This document shows positions 23,701 through 37,100 of a DNA stretch of 64,000 nucleotides, piece by piece. The notes under the pieces were generated by a model. The model worked only from the letters and a program-made list of their open reading frames with translations. It did no database searches and had not been told where the DNA came from. The stretch is from positions 2,190,688-2,254,687 of the forward strand of contig NC_020179.2 of the NCBI RefSeq assembly GCF_000224145.3, written 5' to 3'. Position 1 is the first letter of the stretch. The number at the start of each line of letters is the position of its first letter. The position numbers and the translations under genes are program-made. The stretch is from Ciona intestinalis. Taxonomy: Eukaryota; Chordata; Ascidiacea; Phlebobranchia; Cionidae.

Positions 23701-23751
23701 CTAGTATACTATCATAGTATACTCATATATACTATGATACTATGCTAAACA

Positions 23752-23812
23752 GCTCTCTCTCTCTCTCCCCCCCTTTCTCTCTCTCTCTTTTTCTATATAT
23801 ATACACACACAA
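23752..23812. repeat. CT-rich microsatellite with TA/CA tail
   Basis: Runs of CT interrupted by C and T homopolymers, then TATATATACACACACA. Confidence 0.9.
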
Positions 23813-24101
23813 ACAAAACAGCCGCGATGTTTTTGTGTTTTTTTTGCTGTACGTACAAACCTGATGAACAGTTCTTTGCATAGGTCAAACGTAAAACAAA
23901 TTTGTTTTAGTTTTTGACTGAATACGTCGTGTTTACACAATAGTGATATGTCATATTCACACGTACCTAGACATACAGAAAGTCGATTGTTGGACAATTT
24001 CTCAAGTAAACTTTATCACAAGTTATCCGGTATACATAGTGCGAGTTTCGTTTAACCAATCTTTTTCTTCTTAATGACTGGCAAAGGACATGCTGTTATT
24101 G

Positions 24102-24291
24102 TAGTAGGGTGGGGAAGACGGAACACCTTTAGTAACACCCAAATATCTTGATCGGGTTTTAAACAATTAATAAGGGTATATGTGATTCGTGACAATAGAT
24201 ACGTTTTTATAATTTTCTAATTTTCATTTTTACTACTAAATAGGACGCAAAAATAGAATAAACAGGTGTCCAATCTTTCCCCACGCCATTA
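24102..24291 (+). mobile_element. MITE copy 4
   Basis: GTAGGGTGGGGAAGACGGAAC to CAATCTTTCCCCACGCCATT; the internal core is more diverged than most. Confidence 0.75.
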
Positions 24292-24400
24292 AATCTGGTT
24301 TAAAATGGAAGCATATCAGATGGCCTAAGCACTGTTTTGGAAACTGAGTTTCCGTTGTACCAGTACTTGTTTTCTTTACTGTACTCGAATCGTAAATTTG

Positions 24401-24450
24401 NNNNNNNNNNNNNNNNNNNNNNNNNNNNNNNNNNNNNNNNNNNNNNNNNN
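24401..24450. other. Assembly gap, 50 N
   Basis: A run of exactly 50 N. The true length is unknown. Confidence 0.99.
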
Positions 24451-24480
24451 GGTCGCGCTAAAAAAACTTTGGGAACCACT
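24451..24480 (-). mobile_element. hAT-like transposon end at the gap edge
   Basis: On the minus strand it reads CAGTGGTTCCCAAAGTTTTT followed by a GCGCGACC stretch, resembling the terminal inverted repeat of hAT elements (CAGTGGTTCCCAA). The matching end would be inside the gap. Confidence 0.5.
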
Positions 24481-25163
24481 GGCCTAAAGCACTGTTTTGG
24501 AAACTGAGTTTGCGTTTCCGTTGTATCAGTACTTGTTTTCTTTATTCGAATCGGGAATTTGTAAACAAGTTATAAGCAAACATCTACGTAGTAGTGATTT
24601 GAACACGTTTGAGCGGTCGGGAGACTACAACGCACTGAATGAGTCATCACATACTTTGTGTATTGTGTGGATTTACAATACAAACCGAGTTTAAAATTCA
24701 ATAAGAGTTTGGTCAATACGAAGTGTATTTCGAAGCTGTCCGATATAAGCTTAATCAGCAGTAATTTTGCTTTAAGAGCATTGTTGGAAGCAGCATTTAG
24801 CAAATATCGCGAGCAATTTCTTAGTCAAGAAGTATTTTGTTCTGTTAACAGCAGTATAATTTGATACCAAATTGTGAGATATACGTACCCTTTGCACACC
24901 ATGCAATAATAACAGAACACACTTCCGCTCTAGTACGTTAAAACCAACTAAATTGAGTTCGAGTAAACTCGCCTGTTTCAGCGTCTAGAGGCGCCGTAAG
25001 CGCTTATGGTCCTTTTTCGTGGGCGTTGATTGAATAAGAGAGAAGTGTACGTTCCATTTGTTTTGGTAGCTATACAGTGAGGCTAGTCGGACCGCACGGT
25101 ATTTGCAGTGCAGGGTGTTTGCATTATACTAGATAGAAAAGAGTATTGTGGTCTACAGAAGCA

Positions 25164-28100
25164 ATGTTGCGACTATGTGTCATTATTGCGGCGGGTAAGC
25201 AGTTTTATTGATAGAATGTTTCACGTTTGTCAAATACAAAATATGATAATATGACAAGGATGCCGTATTTCATTCAGTAATACTAGCCAGTGTGTTTGCC
25301 TTCTTCGTTTACTGTCTTGTGTCTACTTTATACAATCTTTTAAGACTGGACAACGTGTCGGTTGAATAAATGTGGCAATAAAAACATATATTGATAATGA
25401 CATTCGAACCAGCACTGTGATACAAAAATGAATATTGAAGAAATAAATGAAATTTATTTAGTCTCCTATGTTATTGTTAATGTTAACATCTATATGTACT
25501 GCTTTATGAAAATGCTTAACCTTGTCATTTGTCTCGTAGTCGTTCACCTCGGCCACTCCCTTAGCTACAGGGCAACAATTAACATGGCCGGCATCAAAGG
25601 ATACGTCGATTTTACTCCCGATACCTCAGACATGAATGTGACGGTGAAATTGACTGGTACCGGTGTGAGCAATTATACCACGTTCATGATTAAGAGCATA
25701 CCGACAATGTTTGGGTAAATTTTAGCAGTTTTAACAGTTTTTTTTCTTAAATTTGTATAGTGGGGTGGGGCAAGATGGGACACGTTTTTCTATTTTTCGT
25801 CCAGTTAGGTAGTAAATTTATTATTAATTGTTTGAAACACGATCAGAACATTTGGATGTTATGTGAAAAATGTGTCCCGTATTCCCCCTTATACCTACTA
25901 TACAAGCTTCAGTTTTATACCAAGCGTGCATAATTTGAGGACATGCTTTCTACGTCACGGATATTTTACGTAGTTGGAATTTTAGAAATGTGGTTAATAG
26001 TATATTTGACCCGAAGCTTAACTTTCTGAGTTTGTCCTACGTCACGTTATTCATACTGCACCCTAACACAAGTTGTAGCCGTTCAGTGTTAACCTAGTTA
26101 GGTCAAACTTTTGATCTGTAAGACTTGTTGATGGCGTAAATTGACTTTGTTTAGTATCGCAACTATTACATCTTCTAATTTTTAACTTTATTCAACACAT
26201 TTTTTTTCTTTATTATAGCCAAGTCAAAAGCACACAAGCCTGCGACAACCTTGGGAACACAATAACGGTGTTGACAGGTGACGTAAGAATAGTTATACCT
26301 CGTACTCGTTATTGCTTTTTTGGAAGAATCTTATTTGCAAAATGCCATACTTTTGCTACGGCCAAAAGCTACCACCCTTGTGTTAGCGTACAATCATTTA
26401 TTAGTGCATACGGTTATAAGATTAACATTAAATTAACCGAAACGCCACATTGGGCCTAAACAAGTAAAACTTCGCCTGAATAAATAAATAATTTCCGTCA
26501 ACAGATTGTCAGTTTAATAAGTATAGCACATCATTCAATTAAAATAAAGACAGTTTTTAACAGTTATTAACGGAAACAACTAATATTTCATTATAGGAGC
26601 AACAAACGACGCTACCAACACCACTGTAGGCTTATCGGAAGAAGCGATTTTTCACCGATCTGTCCTCATTACCGGCAATTCAAATGATCCGAAATTATGT
26701 GCCGTTATTCTGCCAATAAACGAAAATCTAGTGACCTATCGGGCCGTCTTTATGGGCCCGATTACCGGAGAAGTTTGGGTGCGGTAAGTGTATTAAAATT
26801 GTTATATTTCGTGTTCTATACGTTTGGGTAAGCTTGTTGCATTTCCATCACATACCTACAATGTCTATGAAAGTGAAGTTAAACATGTTTGCACTTAAAC
26901 GTATCAAAACGTACACGAAATTTCTGCAGCTCCGTGTACTTGGTGAAGCGTGGCATAGCTGATAAAGAAGGCTTTGTTATTTAAAATAAAAACATTCCTT
27001 GGTTTGGTAAGAACATGTGGTCAGATATTCTAAGGTAATCCGATATTGGTTTACTTCGTTACGACCTTTCTTTAGGTCCATAACTAAAGCAAGTGTCTGT
27101 GGAACAAACCCGTATCGGCAGTATTTCATTCAGTATTATAACAAATCATATACGAGTAAACGTTAAACGCATATGACTATTAACCTACTCACTTTGCGTG
27201 TGACGTGCTGATTTGTTTATGTTCCCTCCTGCGTGGCCTTAAAGGGCCTAAACACACCCCAAATGTACTTCGCTTTAATCGATAGAGTGTGATTTTCTAA
27301 TTCCAACGACACCTTACTTGTTTTAATCGGTTCTGTATAACCAAAGATATTCCAGCTCAAACACCGTGAAATTCAAAAAACTGATTTGAAAGTTGCGTGG
27401 CGAAAAAAATTGAGAAGTGTACTACCCACGTGACAAACACGTCACAAAATTGTTGAAGCGTGGCCGCTCTCATTCAGAAAGGCGAGAGGCAGTGTTTTCA
27501 GCGAAAAACGAGAGAACTAAAAAAACGCAAAAAAGCACAAAAAAACGCAGGTTTCGCTTTAATGAATGAATCAGTCACGTGACTAGTACGTTCCTACGTC
27601 ACAATCACGAAGCTCGTAGTAAAAAAAGGATAGCGCTAGAGATCACTGTTTGAGGACGAATATCTCCGCCTATACTGGACCAATTTTAATAAGCAAAGTA
27701 TTTTTGGAATCAATAAAACGGTCGCTTTATGAATTTACCATAAAAAATAAAAGTGACGTGGGGTGTGTTTAGGCCCTTTAATTTAATACAGAGGTGACGT
27801 AAGGAACTGGCATGCGGTAATAATTGTATACCCGTGTTAGTGTGGCGAGCTAAATATTAAATTACTGTCCAGTCAAAGTTAATCAACCGTAACTAGACTT
27901 ATGAGAGTTTTAAAGCACAACGGAAAATCGAGCATGAACTTTATTGCCGAAAAATCCATACAAGTCCACGGCGTGTAATTTAGGCCTGAGCTTTGAATTA
28001 AGTTTGAAAAACTTTACTTATTTATGCGTCACGAGCAGGAAAATTAAATCACGCTTTACGTAGCCATATAGCCATAGCTTCCGCTTACCTACAGCAGATG

Positions 28101-31100
28101 TGTTGATCGATTGAAGTGATATACTATAAATAACATTTCTGTTAGGCTTTTTCGAATTTCATGAAACGTAATTTTATTTTGCCAGGTTAGAGGCGTGGCT
28201 GCTAAACAAAATTGACATGCGTACGCTGCTGTATTATTTGAACGAAATTGTCACTGCAGTGTTTATAAACGTATACACCACGTGCCAGAAACATTCACAG
28301 TTGCACATAATAAAAATGTCTCGCAGCTGAATTTGAAACCTAAACATTTAGTTGATACGCAATAATATAGAAACCAACGTGACGATTGTATATAATCACT
28401 TAATAGTTGTCAAATTAGTCGATTGTTTACGGTTTAGTCTAATGAGTATTATATTCTACATTTTGTTTATCTTTGATGCAACCGAAGGCGGAACAAGTGC
28501 ATATGTTTGGCCTGTCGGCCACATTTATCTGAATTTTACCTGATACCATAAATTTTCACTATTACAACTTTATTATTTAACAACAATTTATGAAAACACA
28601 CAAGAAGCTATTTATGGCGATTCGCATAACAGGTGTAATTTTATCGAATTAAAAATAGGTGGGTAAATGATGTTTTAGTGAACTGCAGATAACAAGAAAT
28701 AATTGTGTATTAGCTTCGAAAATAAGTTCTGCAACTCGTATTTTACAAATCGAAATTAACGGGCTCTGCTAGTTTCTTTGCCGCGTAAACTTTTCATATA
28801 TAATTTCAAACATTATTTTTGTGTTTATTAAATCCAATTATTTAAGCCGTACTTACCTTTTCTTTTTCTAATGTAACACATCTCAAACAAAATCAAACTT
28901 TACAAGAGTTTCGGCCTATATTTTTATAAAACTATGATACTGGATTGATAATTCAAACCATAAAATTTGGACAGTTTTAGTTGATTTACCGAACATTTAA
29001 AATGAGTATCTTATTATCATGCTTTTTTAGCCATTGAAAAAATGTTGTTTTCGTTCAACACCGAATTTTAGTGCTTATAACAACAGTAATTGTCTTTGGC
29101 GCGCGTGTCTATATTTCCTACGCAGAATACGAAAGGTTTAAAATAAATTATGTATAATCAGTATACACCTAGCCCTATGTCTAAACAACTTTTGCATAAT
29201 CTGTACGTCAGTGCTTATAAATTATGTAAACAGTTTAAACTGAATGCATTGACTAAATTAGACTGATTTATTATCGTGATGTGGTGAAGTAACGACGACT
29301 TCGTAACATAATTTATCTCGTGTCCGGTTACGCTAAATGTATTGCCCAAGGACACAGGCGTCCACGAACATGGCAGCATCATGTATAGCGAATTCGGTAT
29401 CTTTCGGTTACGAAACTTACTGACCTACGGGTTCGGATTTTTCGGAAGCGAAAGTTAAAATCGACAAACGCGAACAACATTATCTGTTGAATGTGTCCTG
29501 CCTTTCCTCAACCTAACTATATAGAGTAGGGTGGGGGAAGATAGGACACTTTTCATTCCATTTTCTCGTCCCATTTGGTAGTAAACAAAAAACATACCAA
29601 GAATTTTAAAACCGCATCCTCACGACTCCCATGGACCGTTATTAATTGTTTAAAACACGATCGGGATATTTGGACATTATGTGTTGAATGTGTCCTGTCT
29701 TCTCCCAACATAACTATATACCTATATACACACCACAAAAGTAAAGTGTATGTAAAGTCATAACTTTTTAGGAAACGTCAGTCGTTGAACGGAATCTTCG
29801 TATATTCCAACCTTGCCTATGCTACAAACCCTACGAACCCTACTGCTACCACAAACCTTAAAATGGTCAGTTATGCCAGTGGGTCGATAGGACAGACATT
29901 TTCCACTCGGTGCAATACTTTGGCTTCCCCCACCGACATTATGGTTGCCATTCCGGTTGGAAATTCTGCAGCAGCTGCTGGTGAGTGACATTTTGGATGT
30001 CGATTTTTATGTCAATTCAATACTGAAAGCAAACTTCAGAATAACATGTAGTAACTTTAACAGTTTTTATATCAGAACGGACACATGGTAAAACGATATA
30101 TTTATCTCTTTAACTAACTAGGTTGAAAAAATGGTTTAAACTCTGTGTTGCAACTTATTATTTAAATTTGCATTCCGTTACAACGCATTGATTCATTTAA
30201 CGATTGTTTTCAGGTCGAATGTCGGCAACATTCGTACAGAGCATCAGTGACGTGAAAACTTTCTGGGGACTGACCAATTCGTCAAGCCCTACTATCATCG
30301 CTTGCACACATATTAACTTGCAAAACCCACGCAGTGCGGTGACTCGATTTGCTTGGAGCAACCTTAGAGGAACTGTCACGTTCACCCAAGACTCGCCGTT
30401 TGACGTCACAATGACATCTGTTGACTTACTAGGGGTACAGGTGCGCATTCAAAATTGATCGTGAATTAGAACATTGTTTTTTTTAACAAAGGAGCGAGTT
30501 AAACTTTTTTCCACAGGGTTATTGGCTTTTGGTCATTGCGGTAGGGTTCTACGCTATTGTACTTCAATCATATGGGATATAGACTTATATTTCTAATATA
30601 AAGGCTTGCTATAACATATAGTAGTGTGGGGTAAGATAGGACACCTCCAGCAAATAGCATCCAGATATTCTGATCGTGTTTTGAACAATTAAAAACGGTA
30701 TATATGGGAGTCGTGAGGATATGGTTTTATAACTCTTTTAATGTTCTTTGTTTACTACCAAACGGAACGAGAAAATAGAATAAAACAAATGTCCGCTCTC
30801 CCCTTACTATATTATCGATTATATACATGTGATAAATTTAAACAAAAACAATAACATAGAAATCTAAATTTAAGGCAATCAGCAAGATATCGAATATTGT
30901 GTACATTTTAGTTTCTGAATGCTACCTACCACATACACAAGTTTCCAGTTCCACAACGACTGGGGGCTTCTGAGAACAAATGCAGCTTCAACAACGTGGT
31001 CGGGCATTATAAACCTTTTGGTGCGTCTTCCGTCGGTCCAGCGAATGCGGCTGGTACACACGACCAATACGAAGTTGGTAAGTCTAAAGCTGGCAAGGGT

Positions 31101-34100
31101 AAACACACTTTATTTTGGTTTGGATACCTGCTGGGTGCTAGGTAACCATAATTTGTTTTTATTTATAAAGGCCCAAATTTGTAAGTCTATATCTGATTTA
31201 AAATAACATTACAGATACATTTTGGTAAAACTATTTATTGAGCTCCATTGACACTCTGAAAATAGCTGAGTGTTAGTCTTGGTTTTATGTATAATAGTTA
31301 CAGTTTTCAATTATTTTCTGTTACTTACCCTCAGGGGATCTGAGTGGAAAATACGGTAAGCTAACTTCAGCCACTTTCGCAATGAATTATACCGACTGGA
31401 ATTTGCCGCTTTTTGGTGTGCACAGTATCCTTGGACGGTCAGTGGTTGTCCACAAGTCAAGCTCGGAAAGGTAAGCTATCAATGCATTCAGAACAGTCTA
31501 CTAATTCAATATTTGGGTAAATATTTTACTAAAGAGGGCATATACATTTGTTGAAGTACACAAAGAAAAGTTATTGATACAAAAACTTTTAAAAAAAATC
31601 TCATTTTATCAATGATCTAGACAAAAATTATAATATTCGTGGTATCATCAAACAAATTGAAAAAATATTGAAAATATTAGGCAGTATGAGCTATAAGTGC
31701 CCCGCCTTTCCATACTCTAGTAATATTGGACGGTGAATGAGTAGTGGTTTTATTCTTTCTAGATATGCGTGTGCTAATATAGTCTACAACGGTGCTGTGG
31801 TGACAGCGGTTGCTACGTTCAAATACCCAGCGTACGGGTACATGTACTTTCAACAAGCAGCTAATGATGTGAATGCACCCACTGTGATATTTGGGGCTCT
31901 TGCTAATACGGTGAGTATAGGTTGGTTTCTTACCTCATTAATACGTATTATCAGTGGAAATGCGGAAATTCTGTAGTTACGTTGTTTAAACGGGCCTAAT
32001 GGAGGATGGGGCATTATTAGACATTTAGCGAAAATGTATTTGAACGTAGTATGGTGGGGAAGATGGAACACCTTTTCATTCAATTTCTCGTCTCATTTGG
32101 TAGTAAACAAAGAACATTCAAACAGTTATAAAACCACATCATACGATTTCAAAAGACCGTTTTTAATGGTTTATAACAGGATCCGAATATTTGAATATTA
32201 TTTTCTAAAGACTTCCCGTCTTCCCCACCCTACTACACATGAAACTTTTAAACTTGAACAAAAAAAAAGTTTTTTCTTTAGGATCATGGTGTGAGTGTTT
32301 GGCATAACTTCCACGTTCATGAGTTCACGCTTGGGAACAACTGTGCGAGTGCAGGACCTCACTACAATCCAACCGGGGTAAGATATCGTACATTTTTCGT
32401 TCCCATCAGCATCATTCTACCCACAGTATAAACTTTTCACGTGACTTGCGTGTGACGAACGAAGTTTTATTTACAGCACGGCCTACTAAAATTATATAGA
32501 TAGATAACTAGTAAGCCATGACTCCAGCTCTTTTGTGTGTTTACGTCGAAATGTCGGTACCATAATACATCAGAAAATCTGTTTTGTTCATGCTCGTTTT
32601 TAACCCTACACTTTAGACTACATAGAAAATGTTTTCGCTATATTTTAATCTAATCATTGCGTAATATTGTGTACGACAGGTGTTCACAGGTGGCAATTAT
32701 ACAAAGTATTGTTCGGTCACTGACCCTTATAGTTGCGAACTTGGTGACGTCACAGGCCGTGCTTTCGAACCGTTATATCTCTCTTCTTCAATTCGAATTG
32801 CCGCGAGCAAGTTTCTTATGAACGATCCTTACCTTCATCTAAGCGGAGTTTACAACATTATCGGCCGGTACAGTTTATAGCAGCAGAATCCTGGTGTGGT
32901 CAAAACTGGTCTCAGTATTGTCTCAATATTAAGTAAAAGAATTTCCGCCCCTTGATGTACTGTAATATAGTGGTGTAAAGAAAGATTGTACACTTTTTCG
33001 TTCTATTTTCTCGTCCCATTTGGCAGTTAACAAAAAACATCCAACAGTTTATAATACCGTATCCTCACAACTCATACAGACCGTTGTTATTTGTTTAAAA
33101 CACGATCAGACCATTAGGATATTATGTACTAAAGGTGTCCTATCTTTCCCCACCCATGGCCTACTCATTTTTAAGTAGGCCATGCCCCACCCTACTATAT
33201 ATACTGTAATAATGTAAAAAAAACAGTTTGTATGCAAAAACATCTTTGGGAATAATGTTGTTTATGTGAAATCTGTCGAAACCAGGTCGATCGTCATTCA
33301 CCAGTTTGGTTTTGGTGCAGCCAGATATGCATGCGCCAATATTACACTACTTCGCCCCTCTAAAGTTGAAACGGAAACAAATTCTTGGGCTGGTGATACT
33401 TCTGATGGATCAGTAACTGGAAAAATAACCATGATTCAACCTAACGAGTTTTCTGCAACTTCGGTGAGCTATTAATTTTATCTGCACTATTTAATGAATT
33501 TATTTTTACGAAATAACGTTTTATGGTTTGTGCGTCTATGTCTAAACCGGTATACCTTCAGCTGGTGACCAGTGACATTTTGATCCTATTTTTGTGACCA
33601 GTGACTTTCTGAAACAATCCAACTGATACCCAATGTATATATTCTTGATAAAAAGGCAGGCGTTTGTGTTGAAAATTAGATTTTGGTGTCAGTTAAAATT
33701 AAAAAAACCTTTAGAGAAATATTTTCAATGGCCACCAGCTTAAGGTATACCATATTAAACAACCAGAACTTGTTTGTGTGGATTTAATTAATTTTTTACA
33801 CTTTTCTTATAAACCAAAGGTGACTGCAAACTTGGCCGGATTAGCAAACACTGCAGGTGGCTACCATATCCACATTCTACCACTCGAAGCGGGATCGTCT
33901 GGCGTTGGTGCTTGCTCAACATCTGTTATATCTGGACACTACAGTCCGTTTGACTTGCCTGCTATAAGTAAGGAAGCTATTAAAGTAAACCCTTCAACAT
34001 TGTCGTAATGGCCAAAACTTTTTCGTAGCTGAAAAGTATTGCTATTGTTTTAAAGTTTAAGGTATTAACCCGTATGACACGTCTTGGCAGTTCCAAATGC

Positions 34101-37100
34101 TACTGTTGGTACCACGGACCAATATGAAGTTGGTGATCTTAGCAATAAGTATGGACTGCTCACATCCCAGGCAAGTCTGAGCTTGCCCGTCACCCTGGAC
34201 GACAACTTGCCCCTCAGCACCGATGTTAGTGTCGCTGGTAGATCAGTTTTAATACACAAAGCAAGCGGAACACCGTAAGTTACATATACAGTTGTTTTCA
34301 AACTGTTTTCATGGTCAAGGATGTTGTTATAGCTCTGCAATCAAGCTTTACCCAAATATTTACATGGTTTTATAATAGTTACACAAATATATATTGTTCC
34401 GTTAATTTTATAAAGTGCCATTTTAAGCTTTAAATTGATTTTGGGTTTACTGTGTATTCTGCTTAACAAGTTATGCATTTATAATTAGGTGGAAATGCAA
34501 TTCTCTTCTTGAACAACCGTATGATAACACGGGACATGTCATAGTCGCAGAGGTTACGTTCGCGGATGCTTTCACAGGCTACATTAGACTGGTAAGCGAA
34601 ATTTACTACTGTACAAATCTTTAACTATTTAGGCAGAGTGTTTTCAAGACATGATTACAAACTATAATGTTGAAGATATATAGTAGGGTGGGAGAAGATG
34701 GGACACCTTTTTGTTCTATTTTCCCGTCCCATTTGGTAGTAAACAAAGAACATTTAAAGAGTTGCTGACGACTTCCATATACCGTTGGTAATTGTTCAAA
34801 ACACGATCAGGATATTTGGACATTATGTGTTAAAGGCGTCCCATCCCCCCCCCCACCCTACTATAATTGTAAACAATGATGCTACCATCCACCTTACAGA
34901 GACAAGTTATATACGACGATGGGACTTCCACGCCAACAACAATCGAGGTGTCTGTTGCAAACAACAACGGTAGTTTGGTGAGTCCACGGTTGTGATCTTG
35001 GTTTATCAAATTAAAATATTTTATAATGTCCCGCCTTACCCCGCCTAGCTGTTTTCGAACTGCTAAAATTGCACCCGGTGTGAGAATAGGTACATAGATC
35101 CTCGTGTGTTTTAACATTTTTTTAATTTGTTGTTAATTATTAATGGAGTGATAGTAATAGTTCGTGGTATCATCCCAAAAAAACATTTTCAGTTTGGAAA
35201 TATTGGACAATACGTTCTTTATAAAGGTCCCGTCTTCGCCCCTCCTACTATATATTTGGGTAAGGGGAAATGGGACACGTTTTCATTATTTGCTCGTCCC
35301 ATTTGGTAGTAAGCAATAAACACTCAACGAACTATAAAACCGCATTCTCGCGACTCTCATTATAGACCTTTGTTATTCGTTTAACACTTGTTCGGGATAT
35401 TTGGAAAGCGTGTGTTAAAAGTGTCCTATCCTATACCCCATATTACTCTGTATATATTCGTTGTCCAAGCATATCCTACTAAAGATATCTTTAATAGGCC
35501 ATGGTCCAAGATAGATTTGTTGACCTATATGTCTTATTTATTCAGACCAACAACCATAATTGGCATGTACATATTGATCCGATCACAACCGAAACATCTT
35601 GTAAGATTGCTAAAGGTGGGGCGATAGAAAAGTTAGAAAAAAATACATTTCTTGTTATATATAAAACTATATAGACGACAAATGTAAAACATTTTTTCTT
35701 CTGTTTTTAGACCAAATAAAGTCTGTTTTGGCATTCAACTGAAAGTTTTATTGAGTAATGGATTGCTGGGTGCGGCTTATTTGAAAATATTTCAAGATCA
35801 AAATATATAAATAAATGTAACAAGCCCCTGTGTTGGGCTAGAGACAGGCGAACTGCCACTTTTGCCACGGCGGACAAATGTATTATATTTGTTAAATTAA
35901 ACAACATTTAATTGATTCTTAGGTCACTACAACCCTCATGGTGCACCGGTATCTTCTGCTAATTACGCTGGTGCTGCTACTTGTAACCGCATGCAGCCGC
36001 TTGCGTGTGAATTAGGTGATCTCAGTAATAAACACGTAAGTAAAACTTTTGACTTTCGACAGAGTAAAGTAATTATCGCAAGCATAATAACAGGCCCCAC
36101 TAAGATTTATCCCCAAAAAATATAACTGGGCTTACTTGGGCTTACTCCAACAGGCGAAATACAACATTGGTGGCGGAAGAAAACTCTTTGTTGATGTTGA
36201 CTTACCACTGAACACGGGCAATTCCGGTAGGTTAAATTATTTTCGTACTATCCAACTATGCAAAAGTAAAATGTTTAATTTATATTTAATATAACAGGTC
36301 TGTGCGCTTCACTTGCCAGCCTACGCGTGGGCTACCAAATTCGTTTGCAGTAATTTAAATTTTTTATCTTCTTATTTAAATCGGTCTTGCCAAACAGATG
36401 TTTGCGCTAATGAAGATCTCCATTCATTACAATTAAAGCCCTCGCATACCTTTGGAAAGCGGCAGGCTTAAACGGGTGAGATCCATGCGGTATAGCACCC
36501 CGGGTGTTGGGGTAATGGGCCAGTCTAGGCCCCATCGCGTGCCATGTCGCAGGACATCATTCACCCACCCAGATTAGAATACTCGTGAATTTGTTTATTT
36601 AGAGTGTAGTGTTTGCACATGTGTTATAAAAAGGTCGTGTTATTTATTTACAGTATTGGGTAGATCGATCGTATTCCACGCTGCTGAAGCTGGATCAGCC
36701 AGGATCGGATGTTCCAACATACAACCGATAAATAATGGCAGCAACTCAATGACCATTGCTTTCCCATCGTCCGTAACATACGACTAGTAAGTGGGTTATT
36801 AATACTCGCTAACATAGCTGCATACTTCATGAGCTTTTGCGGTTTTTGAAGTATGTATCCTTATGGTCTGTGCAAACAACATATCTGTTCTATTAATATA
36901 CACGTACCGTTTTTGATCGTTTCGGTCTTTTCGGAAAAGTTTTTGATTGGGTTTTAGGTCACCGCATATTTCGGTTGTATTGTGATCGGCTATAGGTTCA
37001 ATTCGAAACGGTCCTTATAAATGCACGGAGAACTTTCACCAGTTCAACTTTCATCCCAGTTACAGATTCACGAAAGCGATTGCTGATGTGTTTGCAATAT

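Larger units (their letters stand above)
24322..24561. repeat. Duplicated ~80 bp flank on both sides of the gap
   Basis: Bases 24322-24400 and 24481-24561 share GCACTGTTTTGGAAACTGAG and CAGTACTTGTTTTCTTTA. They differ by small insertions (GCGTTT; CTGTAC). Confidence 0.85.
18134..25163. other. Gene-poor interval between SORD and the SOD-repeat gene
   Basis: About 7 kb with no coding exon recognised on either strand. It contains a SINE, a G-rich tract near 20288, a short duplication (AAAATCGCAAGCTCAAAATA near 20865 and 20918), the 1.4 kb long-inverted-repeat element, a 34 bp palindrome, a CT microsatellite, a MITE and an assembly gap. The SORD 5' UTR exon and regulatory DNA of both flanking genes should lie here. 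Confidence 0.5.

Noticed and set aside
24497-24864. Overlapping ORFs on both strands right of the gap
   Set aside because: No family resemblance, no splice context, and AT-rich composition like the surrounding spacer.
25428-25718. Start of the SOD-repeat gene at the ATG in 25506
   Set aside because: It would also give a signal peptide, so it is not excluded, but a separate exon at 25164-25194 joins in frame at a good acceptor and was preferred.
30919-31206. ORF with FQFHNDWG as the SOD copper motif
   Set aside because: Another frame of the same exon gives YHIHKF, GHYKPFG and a splice phase that joins GDLSGKYG; the FQFHND frame does not keep phase.
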